DNA of 64,000 nucleotides, taken from contig CATOSK010000003.1 of NCBI GenBank assembly GCA_951812535.1, forward strand, positions 283,001 through 347,000. The letters are read 5' to 3'. A program made the translations under genes and the position numbers. This document shows, one piece after another, positions 53,063 through 61,659 of the stretch. The notes under the pieces are model-generated. The model searched no databases, was not told the DNA's origin, and saw only the letters and a list, made by a program, of their open reading frames with translations. The DNA comes from an uncultured Dehalococcoidia bacterium (GTDB lineage: Bacteria; Chloroflexota; Dehalococcoidia; Lucifugimonadales; UBA3495). The stretch's first letter is position 1, and the number at the start of each line of letters is the position of its first letter.

Positions 53063-53764
53063 ATGCTGCTCGGCGCCTATGAGCTTCTGCTGAACGATCC
53101 GGCGTCTTTCGTGCGCCTGATGGTTCTGGTCGCCTTTTCCTTGTTGGTGGCTGTTACCGTCCACGAATTCAGTCACGCCCTCATAGCCACCGGGCTGGGC
53201 GACGGCACCGCCCGCCGCCTGGGACGCCTGTCCCTCAATCCCGTCCGACACCTCGACGCCAGTGGCACCCTGATGCTCCTGATTGTCGGATTTGGCTGGG
53301 GGAAGCCTGTGCCGGTAGACCATCATCGTCTCTCCTGCGGACGGCTGGGCATGACCCTCGTCGCCCTCGCCGGTCCTTTGTCTAACCTGGTGGTCGCCTT
53401 CCTCGTGGCCATTCCCATCAAGCTCGGCATTCTTGGGGTCAGTCCCTTGGCCATCGGCCGCACCAACCTGGTCATGACCGGAGGGTTGCGGGAAGGACTG
53501 ACGGACATTGCAATGATGGTGGTCCTGTTCAACCTTCTGCTGGGGGTTTTCAACCTCATCCCCATTTTCCCCTTGGACGGTTCACGGGTCGTGGGTGGGC
53601 TGATCCCCTCTCGCTGGGCGGGCCAATACGCCCACGTGGAGCGCTGGGGGCCCGTCGTCCTCATCGCGGTCGTCCTGGTCGACGTGGTGTTCCGTATCGG
53701 CATCCTCTGGAGCATCATCGGCCCGGTCGTCACAACTTTGATGACCCTCGCCACCGGATTCTGA
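53063..53764 (+). CDS. Site-2 protease family (M50) intramembrane metalloprotease
   Basis: 233 residues, mostly transmembrane. Zinc motif HEFSH (34-38) lies in the first conserved helix, and NLIPIFPLDGSRV (164-176; Asp172) supplies the third ligand. No PDZ domain is present, so it belongs to the short Rip/YwhC-like group (FGWGKPVPVD is characteristic). Such proteases cut membrane-spanning regulators or signal peptides; the substrate is unknown. The partner gene upstream is uncharacterised. Confidence 0.92.
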   Translation: MLLGAYELLLNDPASFVRLMVLVAFSLLVAVTVHEFSHALIATGLGDGTARRLGRLSLNPVRHLDASGTLMLLIVGFGWGKPVPVDHHRLSCGRLGMTLVALAGPLSNLVVAFLVAIPIKLGILGVSPLAIGRTNLVMTGGLREGLTDIAMMVVLFNLLLGVFNLIPIFPLDGSRVVGGLIPSRWAGQYAHVERWGPVVLIAVVLVDVVFRIGILWSIIGPVVTTLMTLATGF

Positions 53765-53808
53765 TCCCGGTTGGTTGCCCTGACCATACGCTTGCTGGGT
53801 GCCGGCGT

Positions 53809-54567
53809 TCAGCTCCCCGACGGGCCGAACCGCTCGGTGCGGACACGCTCCGGCAGCACTCCCGCCTCCACCAACGCGTCCGCCACCGTCTCCACGAAGG
53901 GCGTCGGCCCGCAAACGTAGCTCAAGGGCGGTTCTCCCAACTTGCCCAGCACCTCTTCCAGCATTGCCCGGTCGATGCGCCGCGAGTGCCCTTCCCAACT
54001 GGCGGGTTTCCGACGGGTCAGCGTGAACATCACCGACAGGTTGGGAGCGCCGTCCACAGCGTCAGCCAGAGCTTCCCGGTAGATGACGTCCTCCATTGAA
54101 CGGGCCGAGTAAAGCAGCATTGCTCTGACATCAGGGGCAGCGGCCAGCTTGTGCCGTATGATCGACATCAGCGGGACTATTCCGGACCCCCCGGCCAGCA
54201 GAAGCAACGGTTCGCCATCTACCGCATCCCAAGTGAAGGGACCGCCGATGGGCCCCCGCAACTCGATCCGGTCACCTGGTTCCACAACATTGTGGAAGTA
54301 GGGCGATACTTCGCCGTCGGGAATCTCTTCTATGGTCAGATCGATGGAACCGCGAGTCTCGGGCGCGGAAGCAATGGAGTAGCTGCGCTGGGCCTGGTAC
54401 CCGTCGGGAGCTGTGAGCCTGACATCATAATGTTGGCCGGCGCGGAAGGGAGTCCATTCGGGCAGGTCGATGGAGAAGGTCTTGGCCCTGTAGGTCTCGG
54501 CGATGATTCGCGTCACCACGCCGGTTTGCCAGCGTAGCCGGGAAGGCGGTGGAGAAGGTCCGGGCAT
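53809..54567 (-). CDS. Ferredoxin-NADP reductase-like FAD oxidoreductase
   Basis: 252 residues. The FAD-binding domain has RSYSIAS (61-67) and PGDRIELRGPIGGPF. The NAD-binding half has LLLLAGGSGIVPLMSIIRH (121-139) and the C-terminal CGPTPFVETVADALVEAG. No iron-sulfur domain is fused. It sits 27 bases downstream of a molybdopterin oxidoreductase gene on the same strand. The pair resembles small sulfite-oxidase-like systems in which a flavoprotein shuttles electrons to or from the molybdenum subunit, and it could recycle oxidised biomolecules or respire them. Confidence 0.9.
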   Translation of the reverse strand: MPGPSPPPSRLRWQTGVVTRIIAETYRAKTFSIDLPEWTPFRAGQHYDVRLTAPDGYQAQRSYSIASAPETRGSIDLTIEEIPDGEVSPYFHNVVEPGDRIELRGPIGGPFTWDAVDGEPLLLLAGGSGIVPLMSIIRHKLAAAPDVRAMLLYSARSMEDVIYREALADAVDGAPNLSVMFTLTRRKPASWEGHSRRIDRAMLEEVLGKLGEPPLSYVCGPTPFVETVADALVEAGVLPERVRTERFGPSGS

Positions 54568-54594
54568 GATGGTTGCGGGACGCCGGAACCGGGC

Positions 54595-55200
54595 CTAGTC
54601 GCCCCAGTAGCGCTGTTCCTTCCAGGGGTCGCCGTACATGTGGTATCCCGCCTCCTCCCAGAAACCGGGGCGGTCCTGGGTCATGAAATGAAGCCCTCGC
54701 ACCCACTTGGCCGACTTCCAGAAGTATAGGTGAGGCACCAGCAGGCGGGCCGGGCCGCCGTGGGCCGGCTGCAATGGAGCGCCGTCAAACTCCAGGGCTA
54801 CCATGCCCCTGCCGCCCAGCAGGTCCGCTGTTGGGACGTTGGTGGTATATCCCCCGTCGCAGAAGGCCATGATGTAAGGGTCGGGGTCGGTGATTCCAGC
54901 TGCTTCCAGGAGCGTGTCGAAGGCGACCCCCCTCCAGGTGGTGTCCAGCTTGCTCCACTTGGTGACGCAGTGAATGTCCACGAAGATCTCGGTCTGGGGC
55001 AAGGCGATGAATTCTTCCCATGACCACTGGACCAGCAATTCAGCCATGCTGTCCACCAGGCTGAAGGTCCATGTTTCCAGGGACGTACGGGGAGTTGGCC
55101 CGGCCGACAGCACCGGGAACCCGTTCTCCAGGTATTGCCCTGGTGGGATAGGGCGGGGCGGTTCAGGCCGCCGCCGGCCAAAGAACCCTCGTGAAACCAT
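54595..55200 (-). CDS. Small molybdopterin oxidoreductase (sulfite-oxidase fold, YuiH-like)
   Basis: 201 residues, containing only the Moco-binding domain. Cys78 in DIHCVTKWSKLDTTWRGV is the molybdenum ligand. MALEFDGAPLQPAHGGPARLLVPHLYFWKSAKWV-type sequence (split here: ALEFDGAPLQPAHGGPARL, LVPHLYFWKSAKWV) is the other family landmark. No dimerisation domain, haem domain or twin-arginine signal is present, so it is probably cytoplasmic, unlike MsrP. It forms a two-gene operon with the flavin reductase that follows it. Confidence 0.9.
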   Translation of the reverse strand: MVSRGFFGRRRPEPPRPIPPGQYLENGFPVLSAGPTPRTSLETWTFSLVDSMAELLVQWSWEEFIALPQTEIFVDIHCVTKWSKLDTTWRGVAFDTLLEAAGITDPDPYIMAFCDGGYTTNVPTADLLGGRGMVALEFDGAPLQPAHGGPARLLVPHLYFWKSAKWVRGLHFMTQDRPGFWEEAGYHMYGDPWKEQRYWGD

Positions 55201-55354
55201 GGGACCTCCGAGGCAACGTTGTAATTCAGGTGATTTCGTTCCCGGCCCGCCCAGGGCCTTCCCCGCGCCGCCGGGGCGGGAATCCAGGTCTCCGTAGCCG
55301 CCGCACTGGGCCCCAAATAACGGAACGCTACGGATCTACGAAGGAGAGTTGCGG

Positions 55355-55470
55355 ATGGTGTCCAGGACTATCGCACTTGAAAAACACCACCATGCAGGTG
55401 CCGCAGCTCGACACCCATACATCCTATTCACAACTATTGCGTCAAGTAAGTTAGCAACCATCCATCCCTT
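55355..55470 (+). repeat. Dispersed repeat family 1, copy B
   Basis: It aligns with 3326-3440 (same orientation), identical over the CACCATGCAGGTGCCGCAG core and diverged around it. It occupies most of the gap between the molybdoprotein start and the amidohydrolase stop (55201-55515), which holds no gene. Confidence 0.6.
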
Positions 55471-55515
55471 GAGATTGTCCTGGGTTGGGGCGCAAATCAG
55501 TGTACCAGATTTGCT

Positions 55516-56304
55516 TCAGGAGAACCGCCAAAGGGACTGAGCGGTACGCCCGAAAATCCACTCCAGGTCGTCCTGGCTGCAGAAGGAGAGATTTTCCATA
55601 GTGTACTTCAGGGAGTTGCGGTACCCCTCCCGGAGGATCACCCGGGGGTAATCGCTGCCCCACATCATCCGGTGGGAGCCGAAGGCGTCGTAGGCCATCT
55701 TCAGGTAGGGAGGGATGTCCTGGTAGGGGAAGGGAGGGTTGCAGAACTCCCCCATCCCGTGCAGCTTGATGTACGTGTTGGGAAAACCGGACAGCTCCAG
55801 CACCTGCCGGTACTGGGCATCGGACGGACGGGCGTCCTGGTAGTCACTGACCGCGTTGAACCCCATCCCTCCCAGGTGCTCGATAATGAGTTTCAACTGA
55901 GGCAGCGCTTCCACCATCCCGGTAAATTCAGCAGTCAGGAACCCGTCCACAGGCCCGCCAACACTGACGCTCATGCCCAGGTCAGCCGCCTTCCGCCAGA
56001 TGGCCAGGGGGTCGTCCCCCGGGGAGCGGTTGAAGTTCCTTAGCCTGACCGACTCCGCCCCTTCGTTCCGCCAGCGTTCCAGGTCGTTGGTTGCCGATGG
56101 ACTGTCCACATCCACCCGGCAGACCACCGCCAGCCGCCTGGGGAACCGGCGCATGCACTCAATGACGTACCCGTTATCCGTAGTAGTGGATGACTGCACC
56201 AGCACCGCATGTTCCACATCGTGATACTGCATCTGGGTAAGCAGCATCTCCACCGGCTCATATGTATGCAGGGCAACGTGGACGTGAGTATCGGACAAAA
56301 TCAT
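55516..56304 (-). CDS. Amidohydrolase family 2 (ACMSD/decarboxylase-like) metal-dependent hydrolase
   Basis: 262 residues. It begins MILSDTHVHVALH, the HxH metal motif (His7, His9). IIEHLGGMG (His143) and MMWGSDYPR (Asp218) supply further ligands, and VDGFLTAEFTGMVEALPQLK is characteristic of the family. Substrates range from lactones to aromatic carboxylates; none can be assigned. It is a single-gene unit on the minus strand; the peptide transporter operon ends upstream of it. Confidence 0.88.
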   Translation of the reverse strand: MILSDTHVHVALHTYEPVEMLLTQMQYHDVEHAVLVQSSTTTDNGYVIECMRRFPRRLAVVCRVDVDSPSATNDLERWRNEGAESVRLRNFNRSPGDDPLAIWRKAADLGMSVSVGGPVDGFLTAEFTGMVEALPQLKLIIEHLGGMGFNAVSDYQDARPSDAQYRQVLELSGFPNTYIKLHGMGEFCNPPFPYQDIPPYLKMAYDAFGSHRMMWGSDYPRVILREGYRNSLKYTMENLSFCSQDDLEWIFGRTAQSLWRFS

Positions 56305-56376
56305 TGGCGCCTCTGGACCAGCAGATAGGGAAGGTTAAGCTACGCTTCACATTATACCGCCGAGGTTAACCAAAGA

Positions 56377-56406
56377 CGAAGCGGGCAGCCTCCGCCGCCC
56401 GCTTCG
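56377..56406 (-). terminator. Terminator-like hairpin after the first peptide ABC operon
   Basis: CGAAGCGGGC (56377-56386), a 10-base loop, GCCCGCTTCG (56397-56406): 10-bp stem, 26 bases past the DppC-like stop, followed on the minus strand by TCTTTGG rather than a clean T run. Confidence 0.6.
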
Positions 56407-56432
56407 AAAGGTCTAATCCCCTGCCGCGGCAA

Positions 56433-57311
56433 TCAGATGCGTCGGAGCTTGGGGTCAAGGGTGTCGCGCATCCAGTCCCCGAAGAAGTTGAACGCCAGCA
56501 CCACGGCGGTTATTGCCAAGCCTGGTAACAGAGCCAACCACCACACGTCCAAGATCACTGCCCGTCCCTCTGACACCATGATCCCCCAGGAAGGGGCGCC
56601 GACGGGCAAGCCCAAGCCCAAGAAGCTCAACGAAGCTTCCAGCAGGATCACCTGGCCGACCTGCAAGCTGGTGATAACCATCAATGTATTGATAGTGTTG
56701 GGGAATATGTGGCGGGCGATGATCATCGACGACGACAAACCAGCAATCTTAGCGGAGGTAACAAAATCCAACTCTTTTAAGCCCAGCACGTCTCCGCGAA
56801 TCATGCGGGCGAAACGTGCCCAGACGGTCACGGTTACCGCCAGGACAATATTCTCGATCCCTGCTCCCAGTATGGTGACCACGATCATCGCCACGAGAAT
56901 AGTCGGAAATCCCAGAGTGGCGTCAGCAGCCCGCATGATGATTATATCCAGCCAACCTGTCCGAAAACCGGCGGCCAGGCCCAACGCGGTGCCGACGAAG
57001 GCCCCAGTTCCGAGGGCTATTAGACTGATCAATACGGCGGTCCGGGCCCCGTATATCAGACGGCTCAACATATCCTGCCCCAAGATGTCGGTACCCAGAG
57101 GGTAAGTGAGGTCCTCCCCTGGTGCTATCTTGGCGTCAAGGATGCTGACCTCCGTGGGATCGTGGGGGGCCAACAGCGGAGCGAAAACGGCGCAGACAAC
57201 CAGCAGTGTCATTATGATCAGGGGAATCCAAGGCAATTGCGCTTGCCTGGCCCTTCGAGGAATAGACAATAACCGGTCAAACCTGCCGGTGGCAACTGTC
57301 AGCGATGCCAT
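56433..57311 (-). CDS. Peptide/nickel-type ABC transporter permease (DppC-like), operon 1
   Basis: 292 residues. N-terminal OppC-type region (PLIIMTLLVVCAVFAPLLAPHDPTEV, split: LLVVCAVFAPLLAPHDPTEV), then five more helices and the permease loop EASLSFLGLGLPVGAPSWG. It ends GDWMRDTLDPKLRRI, the family signature. It is 80 percent-like in pattern to the second copy at 60761. Together with the DppB-like protein it forms the membrane channel; no ATPase gene lies in this operon. Confidence 0.93.
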   Translation of the reverse strand: MASLTVATGRFDRLLSIPRRARQAQLPWIPLIIMTLLVVCAVFAPLLAPHDPTEVSILDAKIAPGEDLTYPLGTDILGQDMLSRLIYGARTAVLISLIALGTGAFVGTALGLAAGFRTGWLDIIIMRAADATLGFPTILVAMIVVTILGAGIENIVLAVTVTVWARFARMIRGDVLGLKELDFVTSAKIAGLSSSMIIARHIFPNTINTLMVITSLQVGQVILLEASLSFLGLGLPVGAPSWGIMVSEGRAVILDVWWLALLPGLAITAVVLAFNFFGDWMRDTLDPKLRRI

Positions 57312-57324
57312 AAAACCTCCCCAA

Positions 57325-58242
57325 TCAGTCGTACCGGATTCTGGGGTTTACGTAAGCGTAAAGGATGTCTACCAACAGGGCAGAAATTATATAGAAGGCA
57401 CCAGCGGCCAACACCGTGGCCTGAACCACCGGGAAGTCACGCTGGTTAATGCCCTGGAGCAACAAGCGTCCGATCCCGGGCCAGGCAAAAACTACCTCAA
57501 TCACCACCGAACCGTTGAGCAACCCTGCCAACGTTAAGCCGCCAAAGGTCAAAACGGGAATGATTGCGTTTTTCATCGCGTGCTTGTAGATGACTACTCG
57601 TTCGCGCAGGCCCTTGATTCGCGCGAACTTGACGTACTCGCTATCCAATACTTCCAGCATGCTCGAGCGAGATAGGCGGACCACTCCAGCCATGCTGGCC
57701 CAGGAAAGGACGAAGGCAGGCAGGACAAAGTGAGACGGCCCCCCGCGCCCGAAAGTGGGGAGCCAACCCAGTATTGGGCCGAACAGCAGGACCAGCATGA
57801 TCGCGATCCAGAAGCTGGGGGTGGCGATGCCCAATACGGCGAACAATTTGCCAAAGCTGTCCCAAAGAGTGTCCCTTTTAATCGCAGAGACTATTCCCAA
57901 TGGTACACCGATGACGATTGTCAGCAAAAAAGCGGCGAACGCCAACTGGAAGGTTGCTGGGGCAGCCTGTATGAGCAACTCCCGCGCAGTGCGGTTCATG
58001 GTGTGGGAGCGGCCGAAATCCCCCCGAGAAACCTCGCCAAGGAACTTGGCGTATTGCACTGGCAGCGGTTTGTCCAAACCCAAGTTTCTCTTCATCTCCT
58101 CATACTCTGCCAAACCGTCGTCGGGGCCCAGCAGATACAAGGCGGGGTCTCCGGTCAGATGCGAGCTGATGAATACAGCTATACTGAGGGCGAGGAGAGT
58201 AATTACTGCCTGAACTAAACGAATCAAGATGTAGCGCTGCAC
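57325..58242 (-). CDS. Peptide/nickel-type ABC transporter permease (DppB-like), operon 1
   Basis: 305 residues beginning MQRYILIRLVQAVITLLALS, the typical DppB/OppB opening. Conserved LGLDKPLPVQYAKFL, GIVSAIKRDTLWD, LSRSSMLEVLDSEYVKFARI and the EAA-type loop LRERVVIYKHAMKNAIIP precede a GLLNGSVVIEVVFAWPGIGRL segment and a final helix ending NPRIRYD. It is separated from the DppC-like gene by 13 bases. Confidence 0.94.
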   Translation of the reverse strand: MQRYILIRLVQAVITLLALSIAVFISSHLTGDPALYLLGPDDGLAEYEEMKRNLGLDKPLPVQYAKFLGEVSRGDFGRSHTMNRTARELLIQAAPATFQLAFAAFLLTIVIGVPLGIVSAIKRDTLWDSFGKLFAVLGIATPSFWIAIMLVLLFGPILGWLPTFGRGGPSHFVLPAFVLSWASMAGVVRLSRSSMLEVLDSEYVKFARIKGLRERVVIYKHAMKNAIIPVLTFGGLTLAGLLNGSVVIEVVFAWPGIGRLLLQGINQRDFPVVQATVLAAGAFYIISALLVDILYAYVNPRIRYD

Positions 58243-58297
58243 GGACTACCTCTTCAGAGAAAACAGTGGTCCCGTTGTCGTTCAAACGGTCGTTCGA

Positions 58298-58335
58298 GGC
58301 CCCACCCTTCCAACTGGGGGCTGGAGGGTGGGGCC
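58298..58335 (-). promoter_or_regulatory. Intercistronic hairpin between the binding protein and permease genes, operon 1
   Basis: GGCCCCACCCT (58298-58308) pairs with AGGGTGGGGCC (58325-58335), extended by TCCA/TGGA after a bulge. Located between the substrate-binding-protein stop and DppB start. Such stem-loops commonly stabilise or attenuate the transcript so that the binding protein is made in excess. Operon 2 has an unrelated-sequence hairpin at the same place. Confidence 0.7.
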
Positions 58336-58391
58336 AAGTCAACTGTTAAGCCGCAAACCGCGCTAAGAGCGGAACGGCCCGGTGCCATGGG

Positions 58392-60221
58392 CTACTGCGG
58401 TATGGTTATGGTGTGGTAGGCACACGCGTACTCACAGACCGGGAAGGGATTCCAGGTCAGGATGCGTGGACCCACGCCCCAAGGGGCATTGACGTAACCG
58501 AGGGACAGGTGATAGGACTCGTCCCGCATCCGTGTGTAGGCTGCATTCCAATCTGTTTCAGCGTTTGCCCCACCAGTGGAAAGCATCGTCTCGGTTAACA
58601 GGTCAAAAATCTCCGGATCATTGTGCACCCTGGTGTTGGGCTGGAACGGCTTGTTGGCCTCGCTTTCCCTCTGGGGGGTTATCGCAACGGCCCGGGTGAT
58701 GCCCGCACCATCCATCCTGGTGTTCTGGGCGACCCATACGGCCTGCCCGGCGAAGTCCTCGGGGGTCTTTGTACGGATCTTCCCGTAGGTCACCTTGTCA
58801 AAGACACGAACCTCGACTTCCAGACCCAACTCCTCTTCCCAATTGGCGGCCGCCAGCCTCGCTGACTCGATCAGGGTCGGCAGCAACGGGTCGGGATAGG
58901 TGTTCAGGACCATTGGCCCGAAGTCTTTGCCGCCCGGATTGTCCGGGTTCTTGAATCCCGCTTCGGTGAACAACTGGCGGGCCTTGGCCGGGTCAAAGGG
59001 ATACGGGTCTAACTCAGGGGTGTAACCGATGGTACTCTCGGTTACGATCCAGAAGCCGTTAATCTTGAACACTTCCGAGCCGAACAGACCGTCACGCATC
59101 TGCTCCTTGTCGATCGCGTAGTTGAGGGCCTGCCGGACTCCCTTGCTGTTGCAAGGGAGGGCAGGGTCGTAGCACCCGAACAGATATGACTCAATAATCA
59201 CCGATTCGGGACTGAATACGACGCTGCCACCGCCCGATTCGACCTGGTCAAAGGTGGCTTGGCTAATGCGCCCGATGTCACCTTCACCGGTGGCCAATGC
59301 GGCGACGCGGGTGGCCTCTTCCGGGACCAGCGTCATAAGCATTTCACTGAACTGCACGCGCTTGTCATTGGGGAAGCCGTTATCGGGCTGGTAGTAGAAC
59401 TCGTCGAACCGTTCGAAGAGCATCGATGTCTGCGGGATGTGCTCTACAAGATCCAGAGGACCTGCTCCGACCGGATCCAAGTTATAGGCGTCCGCCAGTT
59501 CCCGGTATTCGGTGGCTTTGTCCGCGCTGTAAGTTATTGGACGTTTGGGCATCACCTGGCCTGACGAAGCTCCGCCCTCGTTTTCAGACCAGTACACAGC
59601 TACGTCGGGTATGGGCACCTGGGCCGTGATGCTGACCTGTCTCGGCCCGGGGCCCAGTTCCACTTTTTCGGATATCTTGGAGAACGCAATGGCAACGCTG
59701 CCGCCGTACTCCCCTGCTTGTGGGCCGACGGTGTGCTGGAGGGTCCACAACACATCATCCATCGTGATGTCTGCCCCACCGTGGAACTTGCCCCCCTCCA
59801 TTATGGTGTAAATCAGGGTGTTGCCACCGTTGGCGAGTTCCCATTTGGTGGCGATACCCGGGACGATCTCCATCTGTCCATCGATGCGATCCCAGGAGGT
59901 CAAGTTTCCGTGAAGATGCTTGCGGGGTTCCTTGGCCAAGTTGCCGACGGTGTTGTCGAACACCTCAGCGCCAAAGCCGCCCAGCATCAATGTAACCCGT
60001 CCCGAACTGACTTCGGTCATGGCCGGCTCGGGTTCAGCAGCGGCCTGTGGAATTGCGGTGGGCGCCGGTTGCTGTTCCGCCGCTGGAGCCGGGGCCGAAG
60101 CGCCGGTGTCGGCTTCCTGCTCCGCCGCTGAACTACAGGCAATTCCCAAAACGAGAGCCAGGGCCATAACGGGAATCAACCACGCGAAAGGTTTCGTTCT
60201 ACCACTGTACCAATAATGCAT
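58392..60221 (-). CDS. Family 5 extracellular solute-binding lipoprotein (peptide ABC transporter), operon 1
   Basis: 609 residues from MHYWYSGRTKPFAW. The start was chosen for GGAGGAGGG just upstream; the frame also opens at a TTG 5 codons earlier inside that site. Lipobox LGIACSS (Cys29) is followed by an Ala/Glu/Pro-rich linker. Family landmarks are TKWELANGGNTLIYTIMEGG and FHGGADITMDDVLWTLQHTV, GVRQALNYAIDKEQMRDGLF, and DPYPFDPAKARQLFTEAGF. It captures oligopeptides or related solutes and feeds the DppB/DppC-like channel encoded downstream. A sigma70 promoter and a 250-base leader precede it. Confidence 0.92.
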   Translation of the reverse strand: MHYWYSGRTKPFAWLIPVMALALVLGIACSSAAEQEADTGASAPAPAAEQQPAPTAIPQAAAEPEPAMTEVSSGRVTLMLGGFGAEVFDNTVGNLAKEPRKHLHGNLTSWDRIDGQMEIVPGIATKWELANGGNTLIYTIMEGGKFHGGADITMDDVLWTLQHTVGPQAGEYGGSVAIAFSKISEKVELGPGPRQVSITAQVPIPDVAVYWSENEGGASSGQVMPKRPITYSADKATEYRELADAYNLDPVGAGPLDLVEHIPQTSMLFERFDEFYYQPDNGFPNDKRVQFSEMLMTLVPEEATRVAALATGEGDIGRISQATFDQVESGGGSVVFSPESVIIESYLFGCYDPALPCNSKGVRQALNYAIDKEQMRDGLFGSEVFKINGFWIVTESTIGYTPELDPYPFDPAKARQLFTEAGFKNPDNPGGKDFGPMVLNTYPDPLLPTLIESARLAAANWEEELGLEVEVRVFDKVTYGKIRTKTPEDFAGQAVWVAQNTRMDGAGITRAVAITPQRESEANKPFQPNTRVHNDPEIFDLLTETMLSTGGANAETDWNAAYTRMRDESYHLSLGYVNAPWGVGPRILTWNPFPVCEYACAYHTITIPQ

Positions 60222-60481
60222 GAATCCCTCCTCCAAACTTGAACATTGGTCCCTGTTGGCTCACCCAACGGCTGTTGGTTTTGGTACCACCCCGGGTGGG
60301 GAATACGGGAATCGTGGCTTTCTAGGTGGATGGAGTTGCTGTTTAGCCCTGGTCTCGCGTGCATTACACGAGCATTTCTGAGCAAGTAAGCGGAACTCCA
60401 CACCTTGATGAGCGCCCGAAACCCTCTTCTGAATCCCTGAGTCGGCACTTATTCCGACCAGAAATGGTCGAAATTTGAGCG

Positions 60482-60510
60482 AGTTTAGCATTGAGATAGT
60501 ATACTGTCAA
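60482..60510 (-). promoter_or_regulatory. Promoter of peptide ABC operon 1
   Basis: On the minus strand: perfect TTGACA (60510-60505), 17-base spacer, TAAACT (60487-60482). Predicted start near 60475 gives a leader of about 250 bases. The leader opens with a hairpin CGACCA/TGGTCG (60455-60470) that could be a 5' stabiliser or an operator. The rest of the gap 60222-60760 carries only the terminator at 60705. Confidence 0.7.
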
Positions 60511-60704
60511 TTATGTTAGTTGTACGGATATATCCATTCAATATATGCCACACAGGAATCCATAATCGTAGTAAAAACGCGATAGCGTAATGTGGTATAC
60601 GCTATGGGATGATGCTTGTCGTTACCGGAGCAAGAACGGTGACACGGAGCGGAAACCGAAACGATGGCTGAAAACTCAATAATTTTGCAGGATCGGGCCG
60701 GGGA

Positions 60705-60740
60705 AAACAAAGCCGGCGGGAGTTCCCGCCGGCTTTGTTT
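60705..60740 (-). terminator. Bidirectional-looking terminator after peptide ABC operon 2
   Basis: AAACAAAGCCGGCGGG (60705-60720), loop AGTT, CCCGCCGGCTTTGTTT (60725-60740). Perfect 16-bp stem whose minus-strand 3' side reads TTTGTTTT, 20 bases past the DppC-like stop. Confidence 0.92.
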
Positions 60741-60760
60741 GTTGGCCACGGTCCTTCGCG

Positions 60761-61645
60761 CTAAATACGCCGTAATTTGGGGTCCAACGTGTCGCGCATC
60801 CAGTCGCCGAAGAAGTTGAAGGCCAGCACTACAATGGTGATGGCAACACCGGGGAGCAGAGACAGCCACCAGACCTGGAGCAGGACGGTACGGCCCTCTG
60901 CGACCATTATTCCCCAAGCGGGGTCCCCTGGTGGCAAACCCAAACCCAGGAAGCTAAGGGAAGCTTCCAGGAGGATTACTTGTCCTATCTGCAGGCTGGT
61001 GATGACAAGCAGCGTGTTAATCGTATTGGGGAAGACGTGACGCAGGATGATCATCGGGGTTGAGAGCCCCGCGATCTTGGCAAAGGTGACGAAGTCCAAT
61101 TCTTTGATGCTCAGTACGTCCCCTCGAATCATGCGCGAGAACCTGGCCCATACGGTTAACGCTACCGCCAGGATAATGTTTTCGATGCCCGCTCCAAGCA
61201 AGGTGACGATGATCATTGCGACCAGGACTGTCGGAAAACCCAACGCAGCATCGGCAGCCCGCATGATCAAGTTGTCGATCCAACCACCACGAAAACCGGC
61301 GACCAGCCCGAGAATGGTTCCGACAAACGCGCCGGTCCCCAAGGCCACGAGGCTGATGAAGACCCCGGTGCGGGCCCCATAAATCAGGCGGCTGAGCATA
61401 TCCCGACCCATGACATCCGTACCCAGCGGGTAGGTCAGGTTTTCGAACGGGGCTAGCCTGGCATTGCTCATGCCTATTTGCGTGGGGTCGTGCGGTGATA
61501 TAAGGGGAGCGAAAAGCGCACAAACCAACAGGACCGACATTACCGCCAGAGGTATCAATGGCAACCGGCCACGCTGGGTTGCTCCCAGAAACACCCGGAA
61601 GCGAGTCATGGGGCGGTTGGTTGCAGTTGTTAATGTAGATGCCAC
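60761..61645 (-). CDS. Peptide/nickel-type ABC transporter permease (DppC-like), operon 2
   Basis: 294 residues from the GTG at 61645 (MASTLTTATNRPMTRF), chosen because GGAGGAATTT lies directly upstream; the longer open frame to 61819 overlaps the DppB-like gene. Sequence closely parallels the operon 1 copy: ALFAPLISPHDPTQIG, YPLGTDVMGRDMLSRLIYGA, EASLSFLGLGLPPGDPAWG and the identical ending GDWMRDTLDPKLRRI. The two copies are clear paralogues from an operon duplication. Confidence 0.93.
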   Translation of the reverse strand: MASTLTTATNRPMTRFRVFLGATQRGRLPLIPLAVMSVLLVCALFAPLISPHDPTQIGMSNARLAPFENLTYPLGTDVMGRDMLSRLIYGARTGVFISLVALGTGAFVGTILGLVAGFRGGWIDNLIMRAADAALGFPTVLVAMIIVTLLGAGIENIILAVALTVWARFSRMIRGDVLSIKELDFVTFAKIAGLSTPMIILRHVFPNTINTLLVITSLQIGQVILLEASLSFLGLGLPPGDPAWGIMVAEGRTVLLQVWWLSLLPGVAITIVVLAFNFFGDWMRDTLDPKLRRI

Positions 61646-61659
61646 AAATTCCTCCGGGG

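Noticed and set aside
60283-60293. T-box-like GGGGTGGTACC in the leader of peptide ABC operon 1
   Set aside because: The rest of the T-box (stem I specifier, AG-bulge, full antiterminator, terminator) is not visible.
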